From: a bacterium
GTDB taxonomy: Bacteria; UBA8248
Assembly (NCBI GenBank): GCA_027622355.1
Contig: JAQBZT010000142.1
Location: 1 to 7,698 of the forward strand
DNA: 7,698 nt
Reading direction: 5' to 3'
This document shows, in pieces, positions 1 to 5,441 of this stretch; position 1 is the first letter of the stretch; each line of letters begins with the position of its first letter. The notes under the pieces were generated by a model. That model was given only the letters and a program-made list of their open reading frames with translations. It was not told the DNA's origin and ran no database searches. The position numbers and the translations under genes were made by a program.

Positions 1-147
1 GCCTACACCTATCTGGGCGATGCGGTGGGAGAGCTGTTGAGCGGAAGGCTCTCCTCGCAGGTCTGGGTGGCGTTGGGGGTGTTCGCGGCGGCGGCCCTTC
101 TGCCGACCCTTCTCAAGCGGGTTCTGCCGAAGCCGGACACCGTTTAG
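1..147 (+). CDS. C-terminal end of a membrane protein, possibly VTT/TVP38 (DedA-like) family (partial)
   Basis: Frame 1 is open from the first base to a TAG at 145-147, giving the last 48 residues of a protein that starts outside the window. The visible part begins AYTYLGDAVGELLSG, continues into a hydrophobic stretch (VWVALGVFAAAALLPTLL) that reads as a final transmembrane helix, and ends in a short basic cytoplasmic-type tail (KRVLPKPDTV). A YLG-type segment followed by a last TM helix and a Lys/Arg-rich end resembles the C-terminus of TVP38/TMEM64 (VTT) proteins, but no diagnostic motif is visible, so the family is only a guess. Its stop codon overlaps the stop of the minus-strand small membrane protein by 4 bp (TTAG/CTAA), so the two genes converge with no terminator between them. 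Confidence 0.45.
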   Translation, partial: AYTYLGDAVGELLSGRLSSQVWVALGVFAAAALLPTLLKRVLPKPDTV

Positions 148-395
148 GCGGGATGGATACCGCCCGGCGGGGCGGGCGGCTCCTGCGGCGGCGGAGGAGG
201 CAACGGCGCAGGAGCGGCGCGCGCGGCGCGCATCTCCTGGTCCTGGAGCCTCCGGTCAATGCTCTGGAGCAGGTCCACGATCTTGTTCAGCTTCCAGTAC
301 CAGCAGAAAAACTCCCGGAACAGGAAAAAGATCAGGGCCAGGACAAGAATTCCGATCAGGATGTTTCCGTAGTGCACGGTCCAGCTCTCAAACAT
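144..395 (-). CDS. Small single-TM membrane protein with coiled segment and proline-rich tail
   Basis: This 83-residue protein starts MFESWTVHYGNILIG. I chose the ATG at 393-395 because GAGGGG lies five bases upstream; an in-frame start nine codons earlier lacks a comparable site. Residues about 11-29 form one transmembrane helix. The following CWYWKLNKIVDLLQSIDRRL region is a charged amphipathic helix that may be a short coiled coil. Residues 62-77 are nearly all proline and alanine, and the end is GGIHPA. No enzymatic motif is present. Small TM-CWYWK-helix proteins occur as uncharacterised ORFs in many bacteria, so no function is assigned. It lies 132 bp downstream of the frameshifted cyclase on the same strand and could be its last co-transcribed gene. 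Its 3' end overlaps the opposing membrane-protein gene by 4 bp. Confidence 0.6.
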   Translation of the reverse strand: MFESWTVHYGNILIGILVLALIFFLFREFFCWYWKLNKIVDLLQSIDRRLQDQEMRAARAAPAPLPPPPPQEPPAPPGGIHPA

Positions 396-431
396 TTTTC
401 CCCTCACTCTCTTCCGCAGCAAGCCCAGATC

Positions 432-445
432 GCCGGTATGCCGGC
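432..445 (-). other. Short perfect hairpin upstream of the small membrane protein
   Basis: GCCGG and CCGGC arms enclose a four-base loop in the 132-bp gap between the cyclase stop and the small-protein start. It has no following T-run on either strand, so it is not a convincing terminator. It could be a processing or stability hairpin, or chance in GC-rich DNA. No clear promoter is visible in this gap. Confidence 0.25.
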
Positions 446-527
446 CAGAGGAAGAATAACGCCGCGGCGGGAAACTTCCAAGGCAAACGGACCGAGAGAG
501 GGGAAGCGGGGCACCCGGCAGGGATTT

Positions 528-1654
528 CTAGGCGGGCAAGCCCGGTGAATTCAAAATATCGGCTTGCGCAACGGTGATGTGGAAGTCTTTGTCTTCCTTG
601 GAAAGCTCCTTGGACTGGTACATGGCGGCGTCCGCCTTGTTGGTGAGCGCTTTGGGAGTATCGCTGGCCTTGTGATCGAGTTCGGCGATTCCGATGCTGA
701 AGGAAACGCCCTCCTTGCACTTGGGGCGGAACACTTCGATCAAGCGCTGGCACAGTTTATAGGCCTGGCTTGCATTCGTGGCGGGCAGGATGACGCAAAA
801 TTCATCCCCCCGTAGCGGCATGGGAAGTCGGTGTCCCGCGTCACTTCGAGAAGCGCCTGGCCGACATTCACCAAGACTTGATCCCCGGCCAGATGGCCCT
901 TGGTGTCGTTCAGCGCCTTGAATCCGTTCAGGTCGAAATAGACGAGCGTGAGGCTCTGGAGGTGCCGGGAGGCGCCCATGACTTCCCGCCGGAGATCTTC
1001 GGCAAAAGCCCGCTGGTTGAACAGTTGGGTCAACGCGTCCTTGCGGGACAGATCGCGCAGCTGCTCGGTTCTTTCTTGAACCGTCTCTTCGAGGGAGGCG
1101 ACGTATTCGGCCAGCTGGTTGTTCGCGGATTCCACCTCGGCGAGCATGCTGTTGATGTAGGCGTCGAAGATGAGCTGGACGTCGAAGAGGATGATCTTGT
1201 GGAGGGCGTCTTCGATGCGGTGCGAGTCCTCGACGGAAAAGTGCGTCTCGATTTTTTGCCGGAGAAGATCTTCGAGCAGCCGCACGGCCGAGATGTAGAA
1301 CTTGGGGGAGACGCCGATTCTCTTGTGCACCGTCCCGATGTGGAGGCGCTTGTTGACGTATTCGAGGTCGTAGAACCCATCGAAAAGCTCCGCAACGTAT
1401 TGGCGCATGGAGGCGCGGAGCCGCCGGAAGGTGCCGGAGTCGCCGATGAGCAGGGAGATCTCCCGGACGGCGGTCTGTTTTTTGTAGAACGCATCCACGA
1501 TTTCATCGACGTGCTCGCCGATGAACGTCCGGCAGGAAATGAGCGCGGAAACTTCCTCCTCCGAGAATTCAAACAGCTTTTTCCGGGCGTTTGCCTCCCA
1601 TTCGGATATTTTCATCTGATCCGCCAGGGAAGTCTGAATTCCGGTTGCGGTCAT
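528..1654 (-). pseudogene. Globin-coupled diguanylate cyclase, frameshifted at the GGDEF motif
   Basis: The ATG at 1652-1654 has AAGGA eight bases upstream. Frame one (1654 to 740, 304 aa) contains a protoglobin-type heme domain (about residues 15-165) with the likely proximal His110 in IGTVHKRIGVSPK and a B-helix FY pair (Tyr57) as candidate distal ligand. A coiled linker (about 165-203) leads to the start of a GGDEF domain: DALTQLFN, DLNGFKALND, and RDTD (273-276), a c-di-GMP inhibitory-site motif spaced five residues before the catalytic motif. After RYGG the frame goes wrong and stops 21 residues later. The rest (DEFCVILPATN, FSIGIAEL, ADAAMYQSKE) is intact in another frame, 821 down to 528. 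One extra G in the G6 run (C6 at 806-811 on the plus strand) would restore a 375-aa protein. It follows its intact paralogue by 36 bp, so the two are probably one transcript. As read, the 304-aa product should bind heme but lack cyclase activity. Sequencing error, real decay, or a switchable tract are all possible. Confidence 0.88.
806..811 (-). repeat. G6 homopolymer at the cyclase catalytic motif (frameshift point)
   Basis: On the coding strand this reads TAC GGG GGG ATG AAT in the upstream frame, giving RYGGMNF, whereas TAC GGG GGG GAT GAA would give RYGGDEF. The break therefore sits on the two glycines of the active-site motif. The intact paralogue encodes the same motif with GGC GGC GAT and has no homopolymer there. 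Confidence 0.9.
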
Positions 1655-1690
1655 AATGGGCGTCCTTTTCGCTGGGAGTTTCTTTGCGTT

Positions 1691-2785
1691 CTATTCAATC
1701 TTCCCCGTCGTGATGCCGTAGCCGTCTCCTTCCTGCGATTTTTCTTTCGATTTGTACATGAGCTCATCCGCTTTTTTCATCAGCTCGTTCCGGTCCACGG
1801 ACGAGGCGGGAGACATCTCGACGATGCCGATGCTGAACGAGACCGCGTGGGGATTTTTCGACTTGAAGATTTCGATGATGCGCTCGCAGGCGCTTTCCGC
1901 CTGCTCCAGGGTCGTGGAGGGCATCACGATGCAGAACTCATCGCCGCCCTGCCGGCAGGGATAATCCGCCTCGCGGGAGCCCTCGATGAGCGTCTCGCCC
2001 ACAAGGCAAAGCATTTTGTCCCCTTCCTCGTGGCCGTGGGTGTCGTTGAGTTCCTTGAAGCGGTTGAGGTCCAGGTAGACCAGCGCCAGCGGGTTCTGGT
2101 ACCGCCGGGCGGCGGCGATCTGGCGGCGGAGCTCGTCCTGAAGCGCCCGGTGGTTGTACAGGTCGGTCAAAAAGTCTTTCCGGGCGATGTCCCGGAGACG
2201 GCGCGACTGATCGGCCATCGATTCGGCGTACGCCTCGGCCTTGTCCTTGGCCTTGGTGACCTCGGAAACCAGGCTGCCCATGTAGGTGTCCATGACAAGC
2301 TGGAGATCGAGCATGAGGAGCTTGCGAAGGGCGCTCTTGGTTTCCTCGGCTTCCTTGGCCTTCAGGTGCTGTTCGATCTCATTGGTCAGAAGCGTGACCA
2401 GCGTGTGGATCGCGGAAAAGTAGAGCTTGGGGGAGACGCCGATGCGCTGATGGGTTTTTCCGATCAAAAGACGTTTGTTGACGTATTCGAGATCATACTC
2501 TCCCTCGAAAAGTTCGATGATGTAGCCTTTGAGCGAGGACTTGACCCGCTCGAGGGTGTCCGCATCTCCAATGATGAGCGTCACCTCGGGGATAGTGGTT
2601 TGATGGGTGTAAAACTCCTCCACAAGTTTCTCAGCGTTTTGGAGGATGAACTCGTGGCACCGGATAAGGGCCTCAATATCCGGCGGGGTGAAGTTCAAGA
2701 GCTTCAGGCGCTCTTCTACCTCCCACTCGGTGATTTTGAGCTGTTCCGCGAGGGATTGGCGGGTAATTTCTCCTGAAGGATCCAT
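1691..2785 (-). CDS. Globin-coupled heme sensor diguanylate cyclase (intact)
   Basis: This 364-residue cytoplasmic signalling enzyme is predicted to make c-di-GMP from two GTP under control of a heme gas sensor. Residues about 15-160 form a protoglobin/globin-coupled-sensor domain with likely proximal His112 in IGKTHQRIGVSPK and B-helix Tyr59 (EEFY). Residues about 160-200 are a helical linker, shorter than the middle domain of DosC-type proteins. A full GGDEF domain follows: DFLTDLYNHRAL, DLNRFKELNDTHGHEEGD, the inhibitory-site READ at 271-274, GGDEF at 280-284, FSIGIVEM at 317-324 and ADELMYKSKE at 339-348. The ATG at 2783-2785 was chosen because the protein then begins like its paralogue (SLAEQLKITEWE versus SLADQMKISEWE), although its ribosome site is weak. 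An in-frame TTG at 2881 has a strong site and would add 32 residues. It leads a minus-strand operon with the frameshifted paralogue and is divergent from the PFOR genes. O2 is the usual ligand in this family; CO or NO cannot be excluded. Confidence 0.93.
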   Translation of the reverse strand: MDPSGEITRQSLAEQLKITEWEVEERLKLLNFTPPDIEALIRCHEFILQNAEKLVEEFYTHQTTIPEVTLIIGDADTLERVKSSLKGYIIELFEGEYDLEYVNKRLLIGKTHQRIGVSPKLYFSAIHTLVTLLTNEIEQHLKAKEAEETKSALRKLLMLDLQLVMDTYMGSLVSEVTKAKDKAEAYAESMADQSRRLRDIARKDFLTDLYNHRALQDELRRQIAAARRYQNPLALVYLDLNRFKELNDTHGHEEGDKMLCLVGETLIEGSREADYPCRQGGDEFCIVMPSTTLEQAESACERIIEIFKSKNPHAVSFSIGIVEMSPASSVDRNELMKKADELMYKSKEKSQEGDGYGITTGKIE

Positions 2786-2880
2786 CCGTGAGGTACCTGG
2801 GTTGAGAAGGTGCCCAGAACGGTCTTCTCTGTGGTCGGATATTTCTAGTTGAGTGTTCTTCCCTAGCAAATCGGAGGACA

Positions 2881-2899
2881 AACTAACTCCTTCCTCCCC
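2881..2899 (-). promoter_or_regulatory. Strong Shine-Dalgarno with in-frame TTG upstream of the annotated cyclase start
   Basis: On the minus strand GGGGAGGAAGGAG is followed after five bases by TTG, which is in frame with the intact cyclase 32 codons before its ATG. The annotated ATG at 2785 has only a weak AGG well upstream. This site may therefore be the real start, giving a 396-aa protein, or may serve an alternative form. Confidence 0.45.
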
Positions 2900-2978
2900 A
2901 CGAAGATGAAAGTAACACAATCCATGGAAAATCAAAAAAGTGAACTTGGATTGAACGCCGGTTATTTGGCCCTGCATG

Positions 2979-3036
2979 GGCGGGAGAGCGGCTGAGGACC
3001 TCCCGTCTCCCCGGTGCGATGCGAAGGGAGGGGGAG
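2979..3036. repeat. Cluster of overlapping GC-rich inverted repeats
   Basis: CGGGAG at 2981-2986 pairs with CTCCCG at 3000-3005. The overlapping CCTCCC at 2999-3004 can instead pair with GGGAGG at 3026-3031. CTCCCC at 3007-3012 can pair with GGGGAG at 3031-3036. The pairings exclude one another, as in switching RNA elements, but pyrimidine- and purine-rich blocks also produce such matches by chance. No T-run follows. Confidence 0.4.
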
Positions 3037-3087
3037 GCCAACGGGTAGCGGCGGGGGAAAATATGACAAGTTTTATCGGATTTTGAG

Positions 3088-3104
3088 GAAATATTCGAAA
3101 TTTC
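3088..3104. promoter_or_regulatory. AT-rich palindrome, candidate protein-binding site
   Basis: GAAATATTCGAAATTTC is a 17-bp near-palindrome with arms GAAAT/ATTTC. It lies in the AT-rich block 3058-3120 and is flanked on both sides by a CGGAT...TGAGG repeat (3077-3088 and 3115-3125). It is placed where a divergent regulator could act on both operons. It matches no operator that I can name. Confidence 0.4.
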
Positions 3105-3196
3105 TGGCTGTTTTCGGATATGAGGGCTACCTTGGAGGGAGAAGAAATAACGACGGGTCCTTGCGGGCGGGGGGGGTCCGGAATTCACGTAAAATT

Positions 3197-3209
3197 GTAT
3201 ACAGTATAC
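3197..3209. promoter_or_regulatory. GTATAC-A-GTATAC operator-like dyad
   Basis: Two copies of the self-complementary hexamer GTATAC are separated by a single A, so the site is both a direct and an inverted repeat. The outer T at 3195 and A at 3211 extend the symmetry. TTGTATACAA-like sequences are typical operators of GntR-family (FadR/FCD) regulators, so a regulator of that type is a reasonable guess. No regulator gene is visible in this window. The site is 204 bp upstream of the PFOR start. Confidence 0.5.
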
Positions 3210-3295
3210 GAAAACCACTTGTTTTTATTGGGAGTACGCTCGAAAGGCCCGTGCAGACATGATAAGGTTCTCTCGCCGATTTGTTTGGGTGGCGG

Positions 3296-3318
3296 CCGGG
3301 AAGGTGGCACACCCCCGG
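3296..3318 (+). other. Hairpin in the PFOR 5' leader
   Basis: CCGGG (3296-3300) pairs with CCCGG (3314-3318), and inside it GGTG (3303-3306) pairs with CACC (3310-3313) around a GCA triloop, with a two-base AA bulge. It would lie in the untranslated leader if transcription starts near the GTATAC dyad. There is no T-run, so it is not a terminator. Confidence 0.4.
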
Positions 3319-3365
3319 TGAGGTCGTCCGGCGCGGCCGGGATTTCTGGACATTACTTCACTTTT

Positions 3366-3382
3366 TTCCGGTTTTCCCGGAA
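3366..3382 (+). other. Perfect hairpin just upstream of the PFOR ribosome site
   Basis: TTCCGG and CCGGAA enclose a TTTTC loop, ending about 30 bases before the ATG. The downstream GGGAG at 3399-3403, nine bases before the ATG, is the likely ribosome-binding site and remains outside the stem. Confidence 0.35.
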
Positions 3383-3412
3383 GAATCCTTTTGCGTTCGG
3401 GAGCTGAAAAAT

Positions 3413-5377
3413 ATGGCAAGTTCTAATGGCAAAAACTTTCCCTATCCGGGGATTCCCACCACCTCCGATGGCGCCGGCGCAATCGCCTGGGTCGAGACCC
3501 ACATCACCCAGGGTGCCTGCGCCTATCCCATCACCAGTTCCACCACGATGGGACAGGGCTACCAGGCGGAGGTGGCCAACGGGAAGGAGAATCTCTGGGG
3601 CGAGAAGCTTTTTTTCCTCGAGCTCGAAAGCGAACACTCCAGCGCCAGCACCTGCGAGGGATTCGCCGTCGCCGGCGGCCGGGTGTCGAACTTCACCTCG
3701 GGCCAGGGCCTGATCCTGATGAAGGAAGTGCTCTACACCATCAGCGGAAAGCGCCTGCCGATCGTTTTCCACATCGGCGCCCGCGCCCTGACCTCCCACA
3801 GCCTGAACGTGCACGCCGGCCACGATGATGTCATGGGCGTCGCCGACTGCGGATGGGGCATGCTCTTCGCCCGGACCGCGCAGGAGGCGGGCGACCTCGC
3901 CCTCATCGCCCGGCGCGCCGCCGAGGACGGCGAAACCCCCTTCCTCAACATTCAGGACGGCTTTCTCACCACCCACACCATCGAGAATGTGGTGCTTCCC
4001 GAGCCGGAGTTCATGAAGGAGTACATCGGCCCTCCGGGAGTGAAAAACCATAATCTCATGGATTTCGACAACCCCATCATGAGCGGCACGGTCCAGAACC
4101 AGGACGCCTACATGAAGGGGAAGATCTCCCAGCGGTATTTCTACGACAAGCTCCCCGCCATCCTTCAAAATGCGATGGATGAGTTCTACAAGGCCACCGG
4201 CCGCCGCTACGGCATGATCGAGAGCTACCAGATGGAAGACGCCGAGCACGCCTTTGTGGGCATGGGCTGCTACATGGAAACCGCGCTGGTCACGGTGGAC
4301 CACCTCCGCGCACAGGGGAAGAAGGTCGGCTTGGTCAACGTCACCGCCTTCCGGCCCTTCCCGGGAGCGGAGCTGGTGGACGCCCTCAAGGGAACGAAGT
4401 CCTTCTCTGTTCTCGAGCGTCTCGATGTCCCAACGGCGCAGTCGAACCCCCTGACCGCCGAGATCAAGGCCTCCTTCGCCGATGCCCTTTGCGGGACGGA
4501 AGGCTACCCGAAGATCGAGCGCGTGCCGGTCGTCTACTCCGGTTCGGCCGGTCTCGGAAGCCGCGACGTGCGGCCGGGCGATTTGATCGCGATTGTCGAA
4601 AATATGTCGAGCGGAAACGGGAAGCGTTATTTCTCGGTCGGCATCGAACATGCAACGGCGCTGAAGATGGCGCCGGACCCCGACCTCCGGCCCAAGGGTG
4701 CCTTTTCGATGCGCGGTCATTCGGTGGGCGGCTACGGAAGCGTTACGACGAACAAGGTCATCGCCACCATCGCGGGGGAGGCCTTCGGTCTTCAGGTACA
4801 GGCTTATCCGAAATACGGCTCCGAGAAAAAGGGTCTTCCCACCACCTACTACCTCACCATCGCAGAGGATCTGATTCGGACCCACTGCGAGCTGCACGAC
4901 GTCGAATTTATCCCGCTCAACGATGTGAACGCCCTGAAGTCGGGAAATCCGCTTCAGGGGCTTGCCAAGGGCGGGATGGTGTTCATCCAGACGCCCGAAA
5001 CCGATGCGGAAACCGTCTGGTCGAACATTCCCACGCCGGCGCAGAGCACCCTGCGGGCGCGCAAGGCGCGGGTCGTCTACATGGACACTGTCCAGGTGGC
5101 CCGTGAGATTGCCAGCGACCCCTCGCTCGAGCAGCGCATGCAGGGCATCGTCCTGCTGGGCATCTTTCTGCGGTGCACCCCCTTCCTGACGGAGAAGGGT
5201 CTGAGCGAGGAAGAGGTGTTCGCGAGCGTGGAAAAAACAGTGCGCAAATACTTTGGCCGCCGCGGAGAGCAGGTGGTGAAGGACAACATGGAGTGCGTGC
5301 GCCGCGGGTACAGTGAGGTGCAGGAAATCCCGCACGAGTTGATCGAAACGGCCAGCACGCTGGAGATGGTGAGTTAG
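3413..5377 (+). CDS. Two-chain pyruvate:ferredoxin oxidoreductase, alpha-gamma chain (domains I-III)
   Basis: This 654-residue protein is one half of a 2-oxoacid (probably pyruvate):ferredoxin oxidoreductase, which decarboxylates the acid, forms acyl-CoA and reduces ferredoxin. The start is the ATG at 3413 with GGGAG upstream; the frame is open further back, but only through sequence with no family similarity. Residues about 15-255 match PFOR domain I: Thr41 in YPIT, Glu74 in LESE and Arg124 in GARALTSH correspond to the substrate-carboxylate and TPP-activating residues of D. africanus PFOR (Thr31, Glu64, Arg114). Residues about 256-400 match domain II, with the VNVTAFRPFPG segment. Residues about 430-640 are the gamma domain (HSVGGYGSVTTNK, YPKYGSEKKG, SNPLQGLAKGGMVFIQTP). 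The protein has no Fe-S motif. The next gene, 64 bp downstream, supplies the rest of the enzyme. Substrate is inferred from family resemblance; another 2-oxoacid is possible. Confidence 0.93.
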   Translation: MASSNGKNFPYPGIPTTSDGAGAIAWVETHITQGACAYPITSSTTMGQGYQAEVANGKENLWGEKLFFLELESEHSSASTCEGFAVAGGRVSNFTSGQGLILMKEVLYTISGKRLPIVFHIGARALTSHSLNVHAGHDDVMGVADCGWGMLFARTAQEAGDLALIARRAAEDGETPFLNIQDGFLTTHTIENVVLPEPEFMKEYIGPPGVKNHNLMDFDNPIMSGTVQNQDAYMKGKISQRYFYDKLPAILQNAMDEFYKATGRRYGMIESYQMEDAEHAFVGMGCYMETALVTVDHLRAQGKKVGLVNVTAFRPFPGAELVDALKGTKSFSVLERLDVPTAQSNPLTAEIKASFADALCGTEGYPKIERVPVVYSGSAGLGSRDVRPGDLIAIVENMSSGNGKRYFSVGIEHATALKMAPDPDLRPKGAFSMRGHSVGGYGSVTTNKVIATIAGEAFGLQVQAYPKYGSEKKGLPTTYYLTIAEDLIRTHCELHDVEFIPLNDVNALKSGNPLQGLAKGGMVFIQTPETDAETVWSNIPTPAQSTLRARKARVVYMDTVQVAREIASDPSLEQRMQGIVLLGIFLRCTPFLTEKGLSEEEVFASVEKTVRKYFGRRGEQVVKDNMECVRRGYSEVQEIPHELIETASTLEMVS

Positions 5378-5401
5378 GCCGGGTGTTCACACAGGTTTGA
5401 C

Positions 5402-5425
5402 GGCCGGCGGCTTGCCCGGCCTTTT
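5402..5425 (+). terminator. GC hairpin with short T-run between the two PFOR genes
   Basis: GGCCGG (5402-5407) pairs with CCGGCC (5416-5421) around an eight-base loop and is followed directly by TTTT. It looks like a weak intrinsic terminator, but it sits inside an operon whose two products must assemble together. It may instead be an attenuator or an mRNA-processing and stability hairpin. The downstream ribosome site (GGAG, seven bases before the ATG) is free of it. Confidence 0.4.
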
Positions 5426-5441
5426 CCCTTGGAGTTCGTGA

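Larger units (their letters stand above)
2786..3412. other. Long divergent intergenic region without a convincing gene
   Basis: About 630 bp separate the cyclase operon from the PFOR operon. Frames on both strands here are short, unconserved in appearance and compositionally odd. The region is a mosaic: a mixed-composition part next to the cyclase (2786-2978), a G/C-rich inverted-repeat cluster (2979-3036), an AT-rich block (3058-3120), a GTATAC dyad (3197-3209), and a GC-rich leader with hairpins up to the PFOR start. I could not find a sigma-70 promoter with good -35 and -10 boxes on either strand. The length is well above that needed for two simple promoters, which suggests regulated expression. 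Confidence 0.7.

Noticed and set aside
528..821. The C-terminal GGDEF half as an independent gene starting with the ATG at 821
   Set aside because: It would start inside the GGDEF domain, has no ribosome site, and lacks the substrate- and metal-binding N-terminal half of the fold; it is best read as the other side of a frameshift.
878..2776. A 632-codon open frame on the plus strand across both cyclase genes
   Set aside because: It lies antisense to clear cyclase coding sequence, has no recognisable domain, and has the Val/Asp/Glu/Leu-rich make-up typical of the complement of GC-rich genes.
2979..3060. A possible c-di-GMP-I (GEMM) or cobalamin riboswitch, given the GCC/GGTAGCGG-like text and the cyclase neighbour
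   Set aside because: The conserved GCAAAGCC-type core of GEMM and the B12-box of cobalamin riboswitches are not present on either strand.
3182..3210. A sigma-70 promoter with TATACG or TATACT within the GTATAC dyad
   Set aside because: No acceptable -35 box is found at 16-18 bp spacing on either strand, so only the operator-like dyad is reported.
2883..3407. Several 60-110-codon open frames in the divergent intergenic region
   Set aside because: They overlap one another on both strands, lack good ribosome sites and show no motif or sensible protein composition.
3353..5335. A 660-codon open frame on the minus strand opposite the PFOR alpha-gamma gene
   Set aside because: It mirrors the codon structure of the real gene and is His/Arg/Gly/Val-rich without any domain; the plus strand is unambiguous by its catalytic motifs.
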